Source of the DNA: Prorocentrum cordatum
Taxonomy: Eukaryota; Sar; Dinophyceae; Prorocentrales; Prorocentraceae
Reading direction: 5' to 3'
Assembly: GCA_963575745.1 (NCBI GenBank)
Contig: CAUYUJ010008136.1
Coordinates: forward strand, 1 to 64,000
DNA: 64,000 nt
In this document: in pieces, positions 32,625 to 45,600 of the stretch
How the letters are laid out: every line of letters begins with the position of its first letter
Position numbering within the stretch: position 1 is the stretch's first letter
Translations under genes and position numbers: made by a program
Notes under the pieces: model-generated
What the model was told of the DNA's origin: nothing
The model's database searches: none
The model's input: the letters and a program-made list of their open reading frames with translations, nothing else

Positions 32625-32729
32625 GGGGCGGCCAGGGGGAGCAACGGGAGCCAGGGCGCCCGCGCCGCGGGGGGGCCGGGCAATGGGGGGGGGAAGGGGA
32701 GGCCGGGCACCGTCTCACCGAGCGCGGGG

Positions 32730-33006
32730 GATATGGGGCCACTTCGGGGCGAACTGGAATCCAGTTCGCCCGGTCTCGGAGGGACTGGGGGCCCTTTCGG
32801 TGGGGAATCCAGTTCGCCCGATCTCGGGGGGGTCGGGGGCCATTTTGAGGCGAACTGGAATCCAGTTCGCTCGATCTCGGGGGAATATGGAGCTGATCTC
32901 GGGGGGATATGGAGCCATTTTGAGGCGACCTGGAATCCAGTTCGCCCGATCTCGGGGGGGCATGGGGCCACTTCGGGGCGAACTGGAATCCAGTTCGACC
33001 GATCTC
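32730..33006. repeat. 21-nt inverted-repeat array B, right part
   Basis: Five more units in the same orientation as 31520-32089 (about 32748, 32803, 32849, 32922, 32978). Confidence 0.9.
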
Positions 33007-33140
33007 GCAAACCACTCACGCCCAAAGGGCTGGTGGGACAGTCGTGTTTCTCAGGGTAAACCCCTCCCCGAAGGGGAAGAAGGGGGGTTGAGGACAGAGA
33101 GAGCTCGCTAAACCACTCACGCCCAAAGGGCTGGTGGGAT
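33007..33140. repeat. two copies of the composite-repeat end block
   Basis: AAACCACTCACGCCCAAAGG GCTGGTGGGA at 33008-33038 and again at 33105-33140, the latter preceded by CCCCTCCCCGAAGGGGAAGA as in the copies ending at 1562 and 12770. Confidence 0.85.
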
Positions 33141-33430
33141 TCTAGCAGAGTGGGGGTGTCGGGGTGGGTGGAGATGTGGGAGAATTGGTGAGGTGGGGGG
33201 TCCCAAGAACAGAGGCTCCATTTGGTGGGGGTGCACGCCTCTGGGGTCGGCCGATTTAAAGCGTCCAGGAGAATCCCAGCAGGGTGGGAGTGTCGGGGTG
33301 GGTGAAATGCGTAGTGTACGTGGAGGTTACTATACGGTGGAAGTGTCAGGTAAGTTGGTGTACGTGGGGCTGATGGTACGGGGGAAGTGTCAGGCAAGTT
33401 TGGCGTCAGAAAGATAAAGGATTCCTACGC
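33141..33430. other. unassigned
   Basis: GT-rich sequence with GTGTCGGGGTGGGTG (twice) and GTGTCAGG motifs; no gene. Confidence 0.35.
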
Positions 33431-33521
33431 CCGTTGATGCCCCGGCTGGCCGGGGCTGGCGGACTCGACGCGAACGAGCAAGAGGTGATATCGACCCACG
33501 ACGGCCTGAATATTCTCAACA

Positions 33522-34230
33522 ATGGTAAGCTTCGTGGCAGCTTTGAAAGACATGGCAGTCCTATTCGACGGGCTGGACAAAGCTATCGATCCGCCCGAAT
33601 GGTGTGTCCCCGAGCTCCAGCGGGTATTCGAGGAGGGCTTGTTGATGGACTTCTGCAAGTACTCGACGGACGACCGCTTGACCCACCAGGCCATTCAGTG
33701 CTTGGCGCATGAGCAAGAGCAGAATCGTTATCGCGTCTCCACTATTGAAGACAAAGTCGCTGTCATGAGGCGGAGCTACCAGGCGGCGGGCAACGACTGG
33801 CACAAAGCGAAGCAGTCCATGATCGCCGTTCTCGGCACGCAGAAGACGTCCGCCATCCAGAGGTGGATCCAACTCGCCCGCGACGTCGACGACGACGTCC
33901 TGTCTTGGATCGGTCACAACTTGCCGACGCTGAATCAGTCGTATGTCGTGGGGAACAAGTACATCATCGGCAAGGGCGACGAGGCGAGGGTGCGCATGGG
34001 CGCCAAGTACGTCGCGGCGGCGCTCGCTCTTTTGCAGGAGAACCTCGAGGTGAAGAAGGGGAGCATTTCGGCGTCCGTGTTCGTCGCGGAGTTCTGCGCC
34101 CCGCTGCGCAGCCTTGAGGTGTGGGAGAAGCAGCAGGTGCAGAGGTTCGTCGTGGTGGCGACCGGCTTCCAAGCTTTTCATCGGGTGATCAGGAGCTTCA
34201 GCTTCGGGTGTCGACATCCTCGGGTGGTTA
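33522..34230 (+). CDS. unrecognised soluble protein exon
   Basis: From ATG 33522: MVSFVAALKDMAVLFDGLDK, AIDPPEWCVPELQRVFEEGL, HQAIQCLAHEQEQNRYRVST, GNDWHKAKQSMIAVLGTQKT, YVVGNKYIIGKGDEARVRMG, LEVWEKQQVQRFVVVATGFQ. Normal composition and mostly helical with no transmembrane segment. ATGGTAAGC at 33522 could itself be a splice donor, and the other frame just upstream (EQEVISTHDGLNILNNG) also looks coding, so the start may lie in an upstream exon. Good sequence ends near 34230; the frame then runs into G-rich DNA. Family unknown; a retroelement gag cannot be excluded. Confidence 0.5.
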
Positions 34231-34690
34231 ACCTACTGGTTTCCATGTTCGGGTTCCGGGGGTCGGGCCCTGACGTTGTAATTTTTCATTGCGTTCGACC
34301 CCGCGGCCCCGCCCAGGAACTCAGGCATAGGTGGCGGGGGCGCGCGCCGCGCTTCCGGCGGAAACTGGGCCCCGCGCGGCTCGCCTATACAGGCCCCCCG
34401 TTTTAGGGCGGGGGAGGGGGGCGAATGGGGCGGGGGGGGGCCTGACAGACCTCCTGTGACGGCGCTTCGGGACCTCGGGTCCCTTGATCTCCGTTCACTT
34501 ACTCGTTCCTTCGTTGGGGGTTCGTCTTATCTTGGACGGGGATGGGGTTCGGGGGCGCCGGGGGCGGAGTCAATGAGAACATGGGCGCCGAGGGCGAAGT
34601 GAAGTCGACTTCGGACATGTCGCCGGGAACGGGCCCTGGGACCCGAGCGGAGTCCGTCGCGGGGGCGTCGGACAGCTTTCCCTTTCTGTG
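34231..34690. other. unassigned
   Basis: No supported gene. GC-rich, with a G-run at 34405-34440. Confidence 0.4.
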
Positions 34691-35160
34691 TCGTCCCTGG
34701 CCGCGGACTGGAGCACAGTTTGCCCGTGAACCTCCGACCGAGACGGCGTGGGGTCGACGAACTGGATTCCAGTTCGCTTGCCAGGGCCCCTTTTCAAAGA
34801 TCTTTGGGACCCACTGGGGCCGCGTCGTTGCGGTGATTGCTTGGGCATTCCCTCGGCCGCCCGAGACGGCGCAGGGTCGACAAACTGGATTCCAGTTCGC
34901 GTGCCGGGGCAGCATCCCCGGGCCGCCCGAGACAGCGCAGGGTCGACGACCTGGCTTCCAGTTCGCTTGCCGGGGCTCCTTTTCAAAGATCTCTGGGGCC
35001 CGATGGGGCCGTCTTGCGATTGCTTGGGCATTTCCTAGGCCGCCCGAGACGGCGCAGGGTCGACAAATTGGATTCCAGTTCGCACGCCGGGGCCATCCCT
35101 GGGCCGCCCGAGACAGCGCAGGGTCGACGAACTGGATTCCAGTTCGCTTGCCAGGGCCTC
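34690..35160. repeat. 21-nt inverted-repeat array C
   Basis: Six units of ACGAACTGGATTCCAGTTCG-like sequence (34698, 34756, 34879, 34948, 35064, 35127), with a different linker from arrays A and B (GGGCCGCCCGAGACGGCGCA, TTTTCAAAGATCTCTGGGGC). Larger 60-130 bp spacing. Confidence 0.85.
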
Positions 35161-35640
35161 TTGTCAAAAAATCTCTGGGGCCCACTGGGGCGGTTTTACC
35201 CCCCTTGGGATTGCTTTGCCCCCCCCCGCCCCCCCCCCCGCGCTTTCCCCCCTCCTGCCCCTTCCGCCTACCGCTCCCCCCCCCCCCCCCCCCCTCCTCC
35301 CTCAACTTACTCCCCCCCCCCCGCCCCTCCCCCCACGCAACCCTCCTCCCCTCTGGAGCGATCTCCGTCCGGAGGTCCCTGGGAGCCCCCCGACCCCAGC
35401 ATCGATGCTGCTATCGCGCCCGTGGGTTCTGCGGGCTCGCTTCCGAGGGCCCCGGGGCCCCAAAAACTGACCCCTCAGCTCAAAGTCGGTCGGCCGCGTT
35501 CGGCCGTGGAGCGGGCTTGCGTCGGCCAGGGCCTGGGGCCCGCTGAAAATCCGAAGCGAGGGGGGGGGGGGGGGGAATCGGACTCGTCAGAGCAGCTACG
35601 GGTCTTGAGGAGCAGCGCAGGCAGGGGGGCGCGGGCGTAG
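35161..35640. repeat. C-rich low complexity
   Basis: Runs of C (35220-35330) and a G-run at 35560. ACCCCCCTTGGGATTGC at ~35199 echoes the TIR of the element at 27334-27569. Confidence 0.5.
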
Positions 35641-35739
35641 AAGTGCGCGAGGGGGTGGAAGTGGAAACGGAGGAAGAGCGAGCCAGTAGGAGTACGAGGG
35701 CGTGGAGGGGGGGGGGGGGAGGGATTGGGGGGCGCATTG

Positions 35740-36470
35740 CCGCTGCGAGGAGCTTGCAGACCGACGGTGGGCGCCAGGAGCTGCTGCGTTGCATGCAGCA
35801 GCGCCTGCCCATCAGCGGGCGGCCTTCGGATGTGAAAGGCACAGACGCAGCGGGCATCGATGAGTGCACGGCCGTGGTGAGCGCAATGGAGAAGATGAAA
35901 ACTGGCGCGCGCCCTTCCGCGAAGGGCGAGCCTGAGACGAAGGCAAGCCAGGAGGCACCAGCCGAGGACATTGAGGACGTTGAGATCATCGACGAGGAAG
36001 CAGCTCAACAGGAGGATCCAGTCTTGAAAAAGGCGAAGGACCTGGCGGACGGAGCATTGGCACGCGTGTCCATCCACCGGACGGAGGAGAGCTCCAGGAA
36101 GGATCTACCGCGCATCCTTTCCTTCCACCGGGCGGCCGTGGTCATCGAGGCGCCGACGTCGAAGGCCAAGGTTCCCTCCTCTTTCTCTTCGGGCGATCCC
36201 CCCCCCCATGTGTCCGCCGAGCATGGCCCCCAGTCGGGGCCCCCAGTCGCCCCCCCCGAGTTTTTCGTCCAAGTCGGGGGCCCCGCCAATCGATATCTCG
36301 TAACGGTCCCAGAGTCGCCTGGTTGCGGTTGCCAGGGCCGCAGCCGTCAACGTTTGCTTCGCCGCCTTCGATGAGGTTCTTCACGATTTCCTGAAGATGA
36401 AGGACGCGTTCCCCGAGCAGTTCGCCTTGTGGGTTCCGGCCCTTGTGGGCGGCCGCCCAACGCGGCGGCC
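35740..36470 (+). CDS. unrecognised acidic/charged protein fragment (one frame change)
   Basis: Reads SLQTDGGRQELLRCMQQRLP, ISGRPSDVKGTDAAGIDECT, EDIEDVEIIDEEAAQQEDPV, HRTEESSRKDLPRILSFHRA. After a frame change near 36300 it appears to continue RLVAVARAAAVNVCFAAFDE, VLHDFLKMKDAFPEQFALWV. It ends against the (CT)n tract that bounds the LINE, so the LINE may have inserted into or beside this gene. No known domain. Confidence 0.4.
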
Positions 36471-36515
36471 CAAAGCGAGGCGAAAGCGGGGGGCTGCCCT
36501 TGGACGTTTCTGGTG

Positions 36516-36655
<140 letters not shown>

Positions 36656-36807
36656 GTCTCGGCTCGAGAGTGCTCTGCACTCAGACCGCAGCCGCGACGC
36701 GAAGCGCCCCGCCTCGGAGTCAGACTCCCAGGCCTCGCGAGACCGGAGGGGTCCCAGCAGGGCCCTACTGATTCGCGTCACCTCTCCACACCAGAGTGCC
36801 CGCAGCA

Positions 36808-39285
36808 ATGGCCCCCAAGAAGCCGGAGCGCCGTCGCTCTTCTAAGCAGCCTCCGAGCTCCCGTCCCACGCGCCCTGCTGCCGAAGGGCCCCTCCTTCAA
36901 CGCAAGCAGGACTGCGTCGCAGCGTTCAAGCAAGCGGGGTCTGACCGCCCCACGGCCGCCTACAACGGGCTAGCCGAACTGAACGCGGACGAGCTCCAGG
37001 CAATGTACGACATGCACAAGTCCAACACGAAGAAGCTTGGCAGCGCCCTTCTCCGCATGTGCGCCGCCAACCAGATTAGCTACACGCTCGATCACCACCA
37101 GCGCAGCAAGCCTAAGCGCACTGGCGGTGACACATCGCATCCACCAGCGGGCTCCGCACGTCTTCAGGCTGCGGACACCCAATTCATCGCCTTGGGCCCT
37201 GCCTTTTGGAAGGTCCCTGTCCTTGCCGAACCCACCTCGCCTGACGACGGCAAGACGTGCAAGCCCAGCATCAGCCTCCACGACTACGAGAGTGGTGAAC
37301 GGCTGCTGCAGCACCACCTCGAGCAGGGCAAGCGAGCCACGGGCCAGCTCGCGATTGCTGTCATGGGCCCGAAAAACGACAACTACGTCGGTACCGAGCT
37401 CGCCGTCCCCGTCCTCAAGCGCCACCCCAAGGCGCCCAAAGTGGTCCACACGCACGTCCCCGTGATCGTGTACCAGCTGGGCACCAAGGAGGTCGCCTGC
37501 ACGGAAAAGGTAGCCGTCGCCACCATCGACCCTGCCGACCACGTCTGCTGGATTCGGGCGACCATACACGAGACCGAGGCCATTGCCGCAGTCCCCTCCA
37601 TGTACCAGGCCTTCGAGGACCAGTTCTCGGGAGGTGCCCCCGTGAACGGTGGTCCACGCGCCAAGGGCCCTTTTCGAGGCGACTCCGCTCCACAGGACAA
37701 GGCGCGCCAAAAGCACAGGGAGTCCAAGAAAGACGCTCGCCGCCAGGAGCTCGATGGCCAGCTCCAGGACACCTTCAAGACCCTCTTCCACGGCAACTTT
37801 AAAGCCGTCACCATCCTCGAACCCTGCAAAAGCCTAGGCAGGTTTGGATCGGGCGTCGGAAAGAGGTCCCTGGCTGCCACCTTCGGCGTCAGTCTCCAAG
37901 CGGTCGACAAGGTCTTGGCGGGATCAGGGCAACTCGGTGCCACCTACGACCTCAGCAACGTAGGTGCAGACGAGCCCACCGCCGACAAGTATCAGACCGT
38001 TTTGTTCCCTGAGGACCAGCCCATCACGATGGCAGACGCGTTCCAGAAGTCGGTGGAGTTCAAGGCCCTGGGAGTCGTCAGGCACGGCAAGTCAGGCCTG
38101 CTGGGGATCCGTGTTCCGCGGGGTTCCGACGTCGCCAAGGCCGCTGCTGTCAGCATCCGCGGCTGCGAGGCTACCCTCGCCAAGACGCGCTACCGCATCA
38201 CTGGCATTGCGGCACGCCACGCCACGCTGACCCAGCTCGCCAAGACTCTCACGGGCCCGTCCGTTAAATGGGACTGTGAGGTCTACCACACCGCCTGGGA
38301 CCCAGCCACTGCGGCCCAGTTTGCCTTAGTGCGCGCTCATCGGCCCCACTCACCTATACGGTGCAGGTCGCGGGGTGCCCCATCCCGTGGAGCATCACCG
38401 AGGCCCAGCTGGCTGAGGTGGTGCCGAAGCGGGACAACGTTACCATCGTCACGCCTACCACCATCACAGAGCCTGTGACGCCGCCAGCCCGTGGTGGCGG
38501 CTTTAGCCCCGCCGCCGGCACACTCCTCACCAAAGCGGCCAGAGCCCCTACCTCCACGACCTCATGACTGCCACGCCCAAAGGCAAGGGCGTCGCACCGC
38601 TCCTGACCCCCAAGGAGGGGCCTTCAGCCAAGCGCCACCGCTCCTCCAGCGGGAAACGTGACGCCACGCCGCACGCAAGGCCACCCTGCGCCCCAGGCCG
38701 CAGCTCCTCTGCGCCCCCGCACGGCACGGACGGAGCCGCTGAACCGACGGCCGCCCCAGGACAGGTGGCCACGACCCCTGGCTTGGCACGGCGGCGGCAG
38801 AAGGTGGGGGCCACACCGAAGGCGACGCTGCCACAGCCGCCGAAGTACCTGGTGACGTCGTCGACGTCGAGATCCTCTCATCAGGTGATGAATACAGCGT
38901 GGCCTCCCACGAACTCAACACCTTCGGCGAGCGCTTCGCATCGGCCTCTATACCGCCCGATGCTGCCACGACCCGCATCCAGCACATGGAACAGCAGCAC
39001 GAGCTGCTAGCCAACACGGTGGATAACATGCAGGTGCAGCTTGCGGGCGTTCTCTCCTCCCAGGCCACACTCACGGAGCACGTTTCAGGGCTGGAACGGG
39101 GGCTTGCCACCGTCGTCACCCAGCAACAGACGGCAACCGCCGACGCCGCTGCACTGCGCGGCGACATCCAGACCCTCCTCGGGCACCTCACGGGAGGCAC
39201 CATCCACCTGCCACAAGCGGCCACTCTGGAAACTAGAAGGAGGAAGCCGCAGCGGCCGCCGAGCCCGCGGCAGCCTGCAGTTTGA
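36808..39285 (+). CDS. LINE ORF1 (nucleic-acid-binding/coiled-coil protein, frame-broken)
   Basis: Start ATG 36808 (MAPKKPERRRSSKQPPSSRP), a strongly basic N-terminus. Globular middle: FIALGPAFWKVPVLAEPTSP, VVHTHVPVIVYQLGTKEVAC, HVCWIRATIHETEAIAAVPS, LAATFGVSLQAVDKVLAGSG. Frame changes at ~38330 (resumes LTYTVQVAGCPIPWSITEAQ), ~38550 and ~38815 (within GGTGGGGGCC), each -1. The C-terminal 120 residues (HMEQQHELLANTVDNMQVQL, HVSGLERGLATVVTQQQTAT) form a likely coiled coil, as in trimeric ORF1 proteins. Stop at 39285. No RRM or zinc knuckle recognised. Presumed role: RNA binding in the retrotransposon RNP. Confidence 0.6.
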
Positions 39286-39548
39286 CCGACCAGCCAGGCC
39301 AGGCCACCCCAGGGACGGGGCCCCCAGGGGCCGACAAAGGCAAGGACAAGGGTCGGGCCACACAGGAACCTTATTGAAGGTGCCTCAGAGAGCCCGCCTC
39401 AGCCCTCCGAGGATGCGCCTTCAGAGGCATCGCTCCCCTCTTCGCGTCGTATCTCTTTCTTGTTACCTCATGTCTGTTTTGGCAGCAGCACGCGCAAGCT
39501 ATCTGGTGTAGGGACACCCGTAGTCTTGCAGGGGGCGTGATTGTAGCA

Positions 39549-42500
39549 ATGTACATGAGCATTCAGGTGTATTTGAGGACGTGTGCTGCCACGCAGCTTT
39601 CGGCTCATCGCTCGCGCCGCCCGCCAGGCCTCGCCATCATGTGGCGCCTTGCCTGCGGCCTGGCCCCCCCCTCGCTGGCTGGAGCACACCCGTCTTCAGG
39701 CGGTGCGCCCCAGCACAGAGGAGAGGCTTTCCTGCGACATGCGGAGCGTGGGACGCTCTTCTACCTTTACGATGACAGCATCTACAAATACGATCACAGC
39801 GCCATTTTGGACCCGATCGTGAACAGCACCGCCGCCGCTGGTCCGTGCGGCACCGGGCCGCTGGGCGCCCCCGCGTGCGCCTGGCCTGAGCAGCACCAGG
39901 GGCCCCGCCCCACGCGCTGCCCCCCTGGGACTTCGACGGCTACTACGACGTCTATGACGAGTACCAGCATGTCTCCTACGAGCACGCCCTCGTCAACTAC
40001 GACACATGCATCGCAGTCGACCACCGATGTTGCCGCAGCTGAGATGACCCCTGCGTCCTCCGGCCACGCCTCGCACCGCATGCAAGTTCAGCTACGAGGG
40101 CTACCATCACTCAACATGACGCTTGCGGTCGACTGTCGTACAGCATATCCTCGATGGTACCCTGTTCTCAGCTTGTCCTCGACCGTCGCGCAGCATATCC
40201 TCGACAGGGCCGCTGGCAAGGCCCAGGCACGCAGTGGCGGCTTCAGCCCCGCTGTCGTGCCCCGCTTCAGCCCCACGAGTCCCACTACCCCTCTGTGCGC
40301 CAGGGGTGAACCCGAGGAGGACCCCGCTTTCTGGCACCTGATGAACATCCGAGCACGGCTCATACCGTGCGCCGCGGCGTGGGCACCAGGTGAGGACCAT
40401 CAGGACGTGTACTGGGCATGGCTCGAGGACTGCGTCCCGCACGTCCTGGCGACGCTCCATCTGCCACAGTACGACCACTTTTTCCAGGAGGATTCCGCGG
40501 AGAAAAACGACGCCCTGCGCCACCGCACCGCGTTCGACATGTGCGAGGATATCTGGCACAGAGCGGGCCCCGACAGACAGCGCACCAACCGCAACCTCAC
40601 TCGTATCCAGGGCAGCCACGAGTACCCCACCCGCTACTTTGGCCTCATTCTGGAATACCAGGGCGCTCGTGCCCAGCTCGTCGGCCCTGAGGCTTTCGCG
40701 GCACCACTGCCGCCATACCTCTCACGGGCCCACGCCTTGCTGCCAAGAGGCCTCCCTCCGCCCGACCAAGACGCCCTGGCGTATCTCGCGGATGCGATCC
40801 TGCACCACCCGCCAGACCTGCAGCCGCTTGTCGAGGCGGAGCTCGCCGCGGCACCGATGGAACCGCTAAACCTACCACCGCCAGCTGGCACCCTCGCCCA
40901 GAACGCCACGTGTGACCAGCCCGCGGCCGACGCCGAACCGCTTCTGCTCCAGCACACCGCTGCCAGCGATATCAGCAACATATCCCTGGACTCGTTCCAC
41001 GTGTCGGACGATAGCCAGAACGACTCCATCCACGACACGGAAACCCCGGACCTCGACGGCACGACACCGCCAGGTGACACGGCCCAGCGCGACCGTGACA
41101 GCGAACCCTACACAGGGCGCCCCCTGTCGCACAGCAGTGCGCCCATCAACTCGGCCCAGGCCGACCCCAGCGCACAGCTCAGCGACGCCGAAGGCGCCAC
41201 CGCCGCCGACGAGACAAGCCATTCCACTGCGCTGCCAGCTCTCACCAGCCCGCGCAGTGGCGGCTTCAGCCCCGCTGCAGCATTGGCTGGATCTGGGCGT
41301 CTTCAGACCTCAGGTGGCAGGACCCCGCCCCGCACCCTTGTCTGCCGAGCTAACGCGACTGACTCCAACTCCAGCGCCGTCGACCACGGGCAGGCTGGCA
41401 TCGACAATGATCCCATCGAGGACGCGAGCCCCGACGCCAGCGGCTCCTACGAGGCCCCGCACAGCGCAGCGGCCTCCCGACGCTGCGGCTGTCTCAACTG
41501 CCTCTTCGTGGCCACGTATGCCATCGTGGTAGCCATGCCGTACAAGGACCAGATCGACGGGTACCTGCCGACACCGAGCCGAGACCCAGCTACCGGCAGC
41601 GACGACGCCGTGAAGCTGCGGCACCAGGCCCATCCGTGTCCACTACGCCCCGACGCACAACGGCATACGACGCCGCGACCGCCTTGTGGGGTATTCTCAA
41701 GTGGACCAGTGCCAAACTCAGAGACATCGTCTCGGGCGGAGCCAGCGCAGTCGGGTCTGGCCTCTGGGGTGCCCTGAAATGGGCCAGCGGCAAACTCGGA
41801 GCTAATGCCACAGGCGGAGTGGTTTGCGGTCTTCTCCTGGTCGGCGCCAAACTTCTCGCTCAAGGAGCCGTCGGACACGTAGGAGCCCGCATCTGTGCGC
41901 GCGCCCTGGACTCACCCACGGCCCAGTGGTGCCTCCGCTGTTGCCAACCGATCAGGGGGCCGCGCGATGAGGCCACACACAATGCCGCGCACGCATCCCG
42001 ACGACCCCGAGAGCCAGCACGTGCACTCTCTTCGACACCCGCTGCTACAGGAACACTATGCTGCTGCAGTTGCCGCCGCAGTCGCCGATGTCACCACCGC
42101 CACCACCGCCGCCATTGTTGAAGTCACTGCCGCGGTATCGCGAGCTTCGTCTGTCACACCACGGTCGACCAGCCCGTCCCCGCGAGACGGCCCCACAAGC
42201 GGCGCGGCCCATGGCAACCCGCCGACTCACGAAGACGCCACAGCTCAGGCCACCGACGCCGAGGCAAGTGAAACACGTGAGCGCACCCTCGACAGCCCGT
42301 GGTCCATCTTCCGACATGCAGATGCTCGTGGTTCCTCTTCCGACATGGACACCCCACCACCACGACGGCGAGCACGCTACGCATCACCCGCCAGGCCCCA
42401 GGCGCCTCCAGGCCCTGGTACGCCCCACCCAGCCCTCAGGCCACCGACGCGCAACTTACGCAGCACCATCCAGCGCGACCCAGCGGTCCACGTGCCGCCG

Positions 42501-42679
42501 ACGAGCATCCTCACCTCCCTGTACCAGAACGGCTTTGCGCTTGGTAACAGTGGCGTGACTACAGAGGACATCAAAGACGCCCTGCGACTCTACGACCATC
42601 CTCGATTCACCCATGACCCAACGCTCCAAGCGTTGGCGCCGTGGACTGACATCATGCAGAGGCCCCCGAACCGACTCAC
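39549..42679 (+). CDS. LINE middle ORF, N-terminal part (unrecognised)
   Basis: Open from ATG 39549. Ordered-looking part: FWHLMNIRARLIPCAAAWAP, DVYWAWLEDCVPHVLATLHL, PTRYFGLILEYQGARAQLVG. Then a long acidic/Ser/Thr-rich linker. At ~41640 frame 2 reads LWGILKWTSAKLRDIVSG and GLWGALKWASGKLGANATGG, an internal duplication followed by a hydrophobic stretch (GVVCGLLLVGAKLLAQGAVG) that may touch membranes. From ~41950 frame 3 continues ILTSLYQNGFALGNSGVTTE, DIKDALRLYDHPRFTHDPTL. A 26-bp duplication lies at 40127-40204. No family recognised. Confidence 0.45.
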
Positions 42680-45600
42680 TTGGGTGCTGAAGACTCGGGT
42701 GGGAACTCAGGCGAGACGATCTTCCCCTACCTCACGTGGGACCTCCGTGAACCCACCACTGACACGCCCACGGTCTTCTGGCACGGGACCCTCGGCGACC
42801 TTGCGGCTCGTCTCGCTTTCAACGGAGGTCACCTCCTGCCGGGCCCCCGCCGTGAAGCGAAGGGTCGAACCGCCACAAATGTCGGCCGCACGTACGTGAG
42901 TGTGCACCCGTCGCTGGCCGCGTGGTACGCGGTGCCGCCTCACCCGCCCTGCAGCCTCGAAGACGACACCCTCGCCTGGGGACCCCTCGCGCTCTGGATG
43001 TGCGAGGCTACCAAACCGCCGCGCGGTGAGAACTGGCACAACTTCGTGAAAGGGGAGGCTCACGGAGCGCGCCTCATCTACCCACGGGTCCTGGGCATCC
43101 TCATCCGCATGGACTGGTGTGCCCCCACCGAAGCTGCCTCCAGGTGCCGTGCCCTCCCACACACCTATGGCATGGGCGACTGTGCGCACGCCCTCCACAT
43201 TGCCGGCTTCGATCACCCAGACCTCCGCGAGGCGGCTGAAGCCCGCGACCAGGAAGCTATCACCTGGCGCCGGCTGGACACCGCGGCAGCGTGGCCACCG
43301 CCGCAGGCACTATACTCGCCAGAGGCAGCGCGAGCATGGGCTACACAGCACTACGACACCGAAGCAGCCACCAGGGCCGACCCCAACCAGCCCCGTCCGC
43401 GCGCCTCGCTTCGCAAGCTCAAGCTGGACCCGCAGCCACTGATCGACCTGGTGTACACTGGTTTGCAGGCCGTTCCCGTGCGGGGGCAGTCCGACGTACG
43501 AGCGCCGCGCCCCAGCGGCTCCAGCCCAGGGGCCGCGTCTGGCCCATCGCACACCTATCAGCCAGGTGCCGCCCTGGGACACAGTCCAGACCGCTCATCG
43601 ACGACATCGGGAGCCGACGACCGCCGTGCGCCGTCCCTCATCAGCGCGGCCGCCGCCCTCGCCCGAGGCCATGCCCGCTCACGGCGATCCGCCTCACGTT
43701 CGTCACGGCAGAGCGGCGGAAACCTCACCTCTCACAGCAGCGACATCGAGACGTGGGAGCACATCGAGACGGAAAAGGAGCCGACCGCCTACCACGTCCT
43801 CGCCTTCCACGTCCGCGATGTGCGGGCCCGTGTGAACGCCCCTGGCGTCGAGGTCTGGCTTGACCCGGGCGAGCATCACGATGGCGCCTACCTACCGTGG
43901 GGGGCGACCGTTGTGGGCCACCGCGTTATCGACCCTGCGGTTGCGGGTCGCGACGGCTGGTCATCCTTCACCATGACCATGGCGATGCCACTACCAGGCT
44001 CTGGGCACCGACCCAAGTCCATGTCAAGGCGGACGACACTTGGCGCACGGTCATGATCCCAGCGGACCTGGGGCCCCAGTGGATCGAGCGCCATGCTGAC
44101 GACGCTCGCCTCCCCGCGGAGGTGGTCCGCACTACAGGCCAGTCCTGGTTCGCCGACGTCTGGCCTTTGTGGGATCGACCCCGACCCCACCCAGACGACG
44201 CAGTCACCGACGAGCAAGCGCTCCCGCCCCTACCAGGACGCTGGACTTGCCTACAGTGCCGATTCCAATGCTGTCAGTATTGCGCTGCCCGCCGCAACAC
44301 GCAGCTCGGCACCTCGGGCCAACCAACGTGCCCAGACTGCTCCCTCAGCGGACTACGTGCACTTATGGACTGGTCCACGGACTACTCTTGCAACAGCTGG
44401 ACGTGTGCGTACAGCACCGACAACAGGGACTCCCACACATGCTGCCTCTCCAGCAGGTGCCCCCATCCGCCTAGTCCGCACAGCCTGTTCGACGTCCGTG
44501 CCACAGGGATGCCTCCGCACATCCATGCCCGCCAATACGGCAACGCGCCAGCCCAGCACGACCTCAAGGAACCCCCCCGAGCGCCTTCAGGCCCCGGGGG
44601 GGAGCCTCCGCAACCAGGCCAAGCAGGATACCAGGGTCAATGGTATCTACCACCGAGGCCGCGTCGCGTCCTCAAGCAGGGATTGCCCGACGGCACGCGG
44701 CGGCCACCAGGGTTCACAGGAACGGGGATGCCTGAAGACCCGTCCCCCGACCAACCGCTGTGGAAGGAAGGCTACGTGCTCTTCAGCCCTCACCAGGCCC
44801 TCAAGGAGGATTTCATCTTCAACAAAGCGGTCCGCCGACCTTACTCCCTAGCCATCACCAACATGCACAGGGATCGTGTCACAGTCAGGACCGTCTGCGA
44901 GTCTATCGCCGAGCGCATCCACACTACCCGCACGCGCTGGCGGGATGTGGTACTGTACTGGGATGCCGAGGGCGGCCCTGGGCCTCAAGCTCTCGACTAC
45001 GACATGCGCCTCTGTGACGCCATGTTGAGTCGTGCCACGACCGAAGCCGAGTTGAACCACGACCGCAGCAACCGTGGTAGCTTCTGTCTCTATGGACCAG
45101 CGCACCAGCGGGCTGTGAACATCACGGTGCTCCCCGAGCCGCAGAACATTGACTTCGTGGAGCATGTACGGCGCTACTCACCCGTCGGGGAGACTTACCC
45201 AGACCATGCCTTCGAGCACGTCTATCAGGGCTGGCGGCGGCCCGACGTGCCGCCCATCCTCCCCGACACCCGCCCGCTCTCGAGAGCCGACAGCAGCGCT
45301 ACCAACAGCACCAGCAGCGCACCCAGCAGCGCGACCAACGCGACGCAGGTCAGCCGAGCACGCCGCGCAACCGCTCTCCCGCGCGCGCCCCGACAGGCGA
45401 CAGCGCGGTGTACGGCGGGGGCGCCGCCTATCACCGTGGCCCCATTGGTGCCAGGCCCGCGGCGGCAGGAGCAGCCGCCTCCAGCTACGGCCACGCCCCC
45501 CACGCCAGGGTGCACCCAGCGGTCGTCGGCTACCCGCGTGCACTCGCGCAGGCTCCCCCACGGGCCACCTCGCCCGTGCCAGGGTCCACGCGCGCCTGGG

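Noticed and set aside
38540-38570. ATGA stop-start overlap in ORF1 as a termination-reinitiation signal
   Set aside because: It lies between two -1 shifted pieces of one apparent protein; coincidence is more likely.
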